A stretch of DNA of 64,000 bases from Jiangella muralis (GTDB lineage: Bacteria; Actinomycetota; Actinomycetes; Jiangellales; Jiangellaceae). Shown piece after piece: positions 61,338 to 64,000 of the stretch. Within the stretch, counting starts at the first letter, position 1. Each line of letters starts with the position of its first letter. The stretch covers positions 1 through 64,000 of the forward strand of contig NZ_KQ434755.1 of the NCBI RefSeq assembly GCF_001270745.1, written 5' to 3'. The position numbers and the translations under genes were made by a program. The notes beneath the pieces were generated by a model. The model worked only from the letters and a program-made list of their open reading frames with translations. It was not told the origin of the DNA and did no database searches.

Positions 61338-63184
61338 CGGCCGGCGCGCTGTCCGCGGCGGACGTGTTCGCGCCGGCCAGGGCGTTCAACTGGCTACGCG
61401 GTGACGGCGACGCCCTGCTGTGGACCGAGACGAGACCGGCGGAGGCCCGCACGGTCGTGGTCCGCTGGGAACCGGGGGCGGAGCCGGTCGACCTCACCCC
61501 GCCGGGGCGGTCGAGCAGCAACATCGTCGGTTACGGCGGCATCCCGTACGGCGTCGCTCCGGACGGCGAGGTGCTGCTGTGCGACAGCGAGGACCAGCGC
61601 ATCCACAGCGTGCGGCGCGGCGTCGCCGTGACACCGGCGGCGCCCGGCAAGACGGTCCGATGGAGCGACTTCGTGGTGAGCGGCGAGCACGTCTACGCCG
61701 TCCGCGAGAAGCACCACGACGACGGCCGCATCGCCAACGAGCTGGTGCGGGTCCGCCTGGACGGCGCCGGGGACCCGGTCGTCCTCGACGGCGGCCACGA
61801 CTTCGTGGGTTCGCCCCGGGTGTCGCCCGACGGGACCAGGATCGCCTGGATCACCTGGGACCACCCGCAGATGCCGTGGGACGGCACGCAGCTGTGGGTC
61901 GCCGATCTCACGTCCGCGGGCCTCGTCACGGCGACGCGCGTCGCCGGGTCCGCCGCCGAGTCCGTCCTGGAGCCCACCTGGACGCCGGACGGCGAGCTGC
62001 TCTTCCTCAGTGACCGCACCGGCTGGTGGAACGTCTACCAGCACGGCGCCGCGGGAGTCCTGGCCGGCATGGAGGCCGACATGGGCGGGCCCGTGTGGTT
62101 CCTCGGCCTGCGCAGCCTCGACGTCTTCGCCGACGGGCGGCTGGTGGTGAAGTGGACGATCGACGGCGTCGAGCACCTGGGCGTCCGGCACCCCGACGGC
62201 CGGCTGGACGAGATCGCGACGCCGTACACGCAGTTCGTCTCGCCGACCGTCGTCGGCGACCGGATCGCCGTCATCGCCGCCGGATACCGGCACGCTCCCG
62301 CGGTGGTCCTGCTCGACCCGGCCGCCGGCGGCGCCGGCGAGGTGGTGCGCGACAACGGCACCCAGGCGCCCGAGACCATCGCGGTGCCGGAGGCGATCAC
62401 CTATCCGACGACCGACGGGGCGGTGGCGCACGCCTTCTGGTACCCGCCCACCGTGCCGGTCGACGGCCCGCCGCCGCTGATCGTCAACTGCCACGGCGGC
62501 CCCACCGGCCACGTCGTGCCGGTGCTCGACCTGCGCCAGCAGTACTGGAACAGCCGCGGGTACGGCTACCTGGAGCTCAACTTCCGCGGTAGCAGCGGGT
62601 ACGGACGCGCCTACCGCGACGCTCTCAAGGGCACCTGGGGCGTGGTCGACGTCGACGACGCCGTGGCGGGCGCCGAGTACCTCGTGGCCAAGGGACTGGC
62701 CGACGGGTCGCGGCTGGTGATCCGTGGCCTCAGCGGCGGCGGCTGGCTGACGCTGTGCGCCATGGCCTTCCGCGACGTGTTCGCGGCCGGCGGCAGCATG
62801 AACGGCGTCGCCGACGCCTACAAGATGGCGACGGACACCCACAAGTTCGAGTCCCGCTACCTCGACTCGCTGATCGGCCCGCTGCCGGAGGCGAAGGACC
62901 TCTATGCCGAGCGGTCGCCGGTCACGGCGGCCGAGCACATCACGGCACCGCTGATCCTGCTGCAGGGAGAGGCCGACAACGTGGTCCCCGCCGACCAGGC
63001 CGAGGCGATCGCCGTCGTGCTGCGTGAGCGCGGCGTCGACCACGAGCACCACGTCTACGCGGGCGAGGGCCACCTGTTCGCGAAGGCCGAGAACCTCGTC
63101 CACGCGCTCGAGGCCGAGCGTGACTTCTACGCCCGCGTCCTGGCCGCGGCGGGCTCGTCAGCGCCAGAAGGAGGAACGAGATGA
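61334..63184 (+). CDS. S9-family prolyl oligopeptidase-type peptidase
   Basis: A 616-residue enzyme: an N-terminal beta-propeller of about 360 residues (repeats with SPDGTRIAWITWDHPQMPWD and TPDGELLFLSDRTGWWNVY) that admits only short peptides, and a C-terminal hydrolase domain with nucleophile Ser467 in IRGLSGGGWLTLCAM, Asp in LQGEADNVVPADQ and His in YAGEGHLFAKAEN. Members include acylaminoacyl peptidases and dipeptidyl peptidases. Coupled by ATGA to the S10 gene and overlapping the M19-like gene by 4 bp. Confidence 0.9.
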   Translation: MTAGALSAADVFAPARAFNWLRGDGDALLWTETRPAEARTVVVRWEPGAEPVDLTPPGRSSSNIVGYGGIPYGVAPDGEVLLCDSEDQRIHSVRRGVAVTPAAPGKTVRWSDFVVSGEHVYAVREKHHDDGRIANELVRVRLDGAGDPVVLDGGHDFVGSPRVSPDGTRIAWITWDHPQMPWDGTQLWVADLTSAGLVTATRVAGSAAESVLEPTWTPDGELLFLSDRTGWWNVYQHGAAGVLAGMEADMGGPVWFLGLRSLDVFADGRLVVKWTIDGVEHLGVRHPDGRLDEIATPYTQFVSPTVVGDRIAVIAAGYRHAPAVVLLDPAAGGAGEVVRDNGTQAPETIAVPEAITYPTTDGAVAHAFWYPPTVPVDGPPPLIVNCHGGPTGHVVPVLDLRQQYWNSRGYGYLELNFRGSSGYGRAYRDALKGTWGVVDVDDAVAGAEYLVAKGLADGSRLVIRGLSGGGWLTLCAMAFRDVFAAGGSMNGVADAYKMATDTHKFESRYLDSLIGPLPEAKDLYAERSPVTAAEHITAPLILLQGEADNVVPADQAEAIAVVLRERGVDHEHHVYAGEGHLFAKAENLVHALEAERDFYARVLAAAGSSAPEGGTR

Positions 63185-64000
63185 TCAACATCTACGTCGG
63201 CCCCACCATCGCGCACGTGATGTCGGGCCACAGGGCCGACCCGCACGCCCAGATCCTGCGCGAGAACTACCTCGAGTCGTGGCGGGCCGGCGGCCTGACC
63301 GGGGCCATCATGCAGGTCTCCGACTGGCCCACGGTCGGCATGCTGCTGTCCGAGGTCCGCGGCTCGGAGGGCGAGATCACGTTCTGTACGTCCAGGGCCG
63401 ACTTCGACAACCGTCCCGAGGGGTCGTTCGGCCTGTTCATGTCGTTCGAGGGGTACGGCCCGCTGGTCGGCGACTTCGAGGCGCTGGAGACGATGTCCCA
63501 GTTGGGCGTCACCACGTTCACGTTCTCGCACAACATGCAGAACCTGCTGTGCACCGGCTGCAACGAGCGCTTCGGCGAGGGCGGGTTCAGCCACCTCGGC
63601 AAGCAGGTGCTCAAGGAGCTGAAGTCGCTGCCGCTCATGGTGGACCTCGTCCACATGTCCCGGGGGTCGTTCTGGGACGCGCTGGACATCTACGACGGCG
63701 ACATCTTCGTCTCCCACGCCAACGCCGACGCCGTCTCCCCGCACCGGCGCAACCTGACCGACGAGCAGATCAAGGCCGTGGCCGCGCGCAACGGCGTCAT
63801 CGGCATCACCACCTACCGCGGCTACGTCACCGAGGACCCCTACCGGGCGACGCTGTCGGACGTGCTCGACCACGCCATGCACATCTACGACCTGGTCGGC
63901 GCCGAGCACCTGGCGATCGGGGCGGACTACTCGGGCTCGCCCATGGAGATGATCTCGGCCGGCCTCAAGCAGGCCGACCCGGACAACGCCTACGGCCTGA
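63181..64000 (+). CDS. M19 dipeptidase-like protein lacking HxD (copy 2), 3' end outside window
   Basis: The first 273 codons of a close paralog of the protein at 57660 (shared FGEGGFSHLGKQ, DLVHMSR.SFWDALD.YDGD, RRNLTDEQIKAVAARNG). The HxD site is again missing (IYVGPTIAHVMSGH), while Glu in FMSFEGYG and the two later His remain. ATG 63181 overlaps the S9 stop (ATGA) and has AGGAGGAACGAG upstream. The gene runs past the right edge; no in-frame stop is seen. Confidence 0.78.
   Translation, partial: MINIYVGPTIAHVMSGHRADPHAQILRENYLESWRAGGLTGAIMQVSDWPTVGMLLSEVRGSEGEITFCTSRADFDNRPEGSFGLFMSFEGYGPLVGDFEALETMSQLGVTTFTFSHNMQNLLCTGCNERFGEGGFSHLGKQVLKELKSLPLMVDLVHMSRGSFWDALDIYDGDIFVSHANADAVSPHRRNLTDEQIKAVAARNGVIGITTYRGYVTEDPYRATLSDVLDHAMHIYDLVGAEHLAIGADYSGSPMEMISAGLKQADPDNAYGL

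Overview
The window looks like a chromosomal segment of a high-GC actinobacterium. Codons are strongly G/C-ending, GTG and TTG starts are common, ATGA/GTGA/TTGA gene overlaps are frequent, sugar transporters lack their own ATPase, and there are Tat/lipoprotein-type solute-binding proteins and LacI/GntR/DeoR regulators. A soil or plant-associated genus of the Jiangella/Propionibacteriales type would fit, but this is a low-confidence guess.

Layout. (1) 1-10660: the start of a DeoR regulator and a histidine phosphatase, a degraded GDPD fragment, a GNAT-like protein, then a CUT1 sugar ABC system (binding protein, two permeases) interleaved with a PhoD phosphatase, a secreted discoidin-like protein, a TIM-barrel-like hypothetical protein and an aldose 1-epimerase. 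Two similar 16-bp palindromes sit in the two promoter regions. (2) 10.7-16.6 kb: a scar region with a frameshifted IS3-type element, an Lrp/AsnC remnant, an IS256 remnant, a GH43 enzyme truncated inside its C-terminal repeats, the 3' half of a tRNA-Glu gene (an att core) with a terminator, a tyrosine-recombinase remnant and a lipoprotein. (3) 16.8-28.5 kb: a polysaccharide-utilisation locus with a LacI regulator, pyruvyltransferase-family protein, LplB/LplC-type permeases, lipoprotein binding protein and two heparinase II/III lyases. Three copies of an 18-bp motif mark its control region. (4) 28.6-64 kb: one large catabolic island for peptides and unusual amino acids.

The island is the most interesting part. 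It has a 2,2-dialkylglycine decarboxylase paired with alanine dehydrogenase. It has an eight-gene operon (37917-47148) encoding a 3-aminobutyryl-CoA ammonia-lyase-like protein, two AMP-forming ligases, a MeaB chaperone, a two-subunit B12 mutase of the 2-hydroxyisobutyryl-CoA mutase subclass, a DmpA-type peptidase and a ThDP enzyme. Around these lie a GntR regulator, a peptide ABC transporter with three tandem paralogous binding proteins, and peptidases of families M19 (three), S10, S9, S58, DUF885 and gamma-glutamyltransferase, plus an amidohydrolase. Read together, the genes suggest import and hydrolysis of peptides followed by breakdown of amino acids with a quaternary alpha carbon such as 2-aminoisobutyrate (Aib), or of beta-amino acids. 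A specific, untested proposal is Aib -> Aib-CoA -> (B12 mutase) 3-aminobutyryl-CoA -> crotonyl-CoA + NH3.

Several genes carry single-base frameshifts (IS3 orfB, Lrp, IS256, gamma-GT, FhuF-like, the tail of the second heparinase). Some are true decay; those in G/C runs of otherwise intact genes could be sequence errors.
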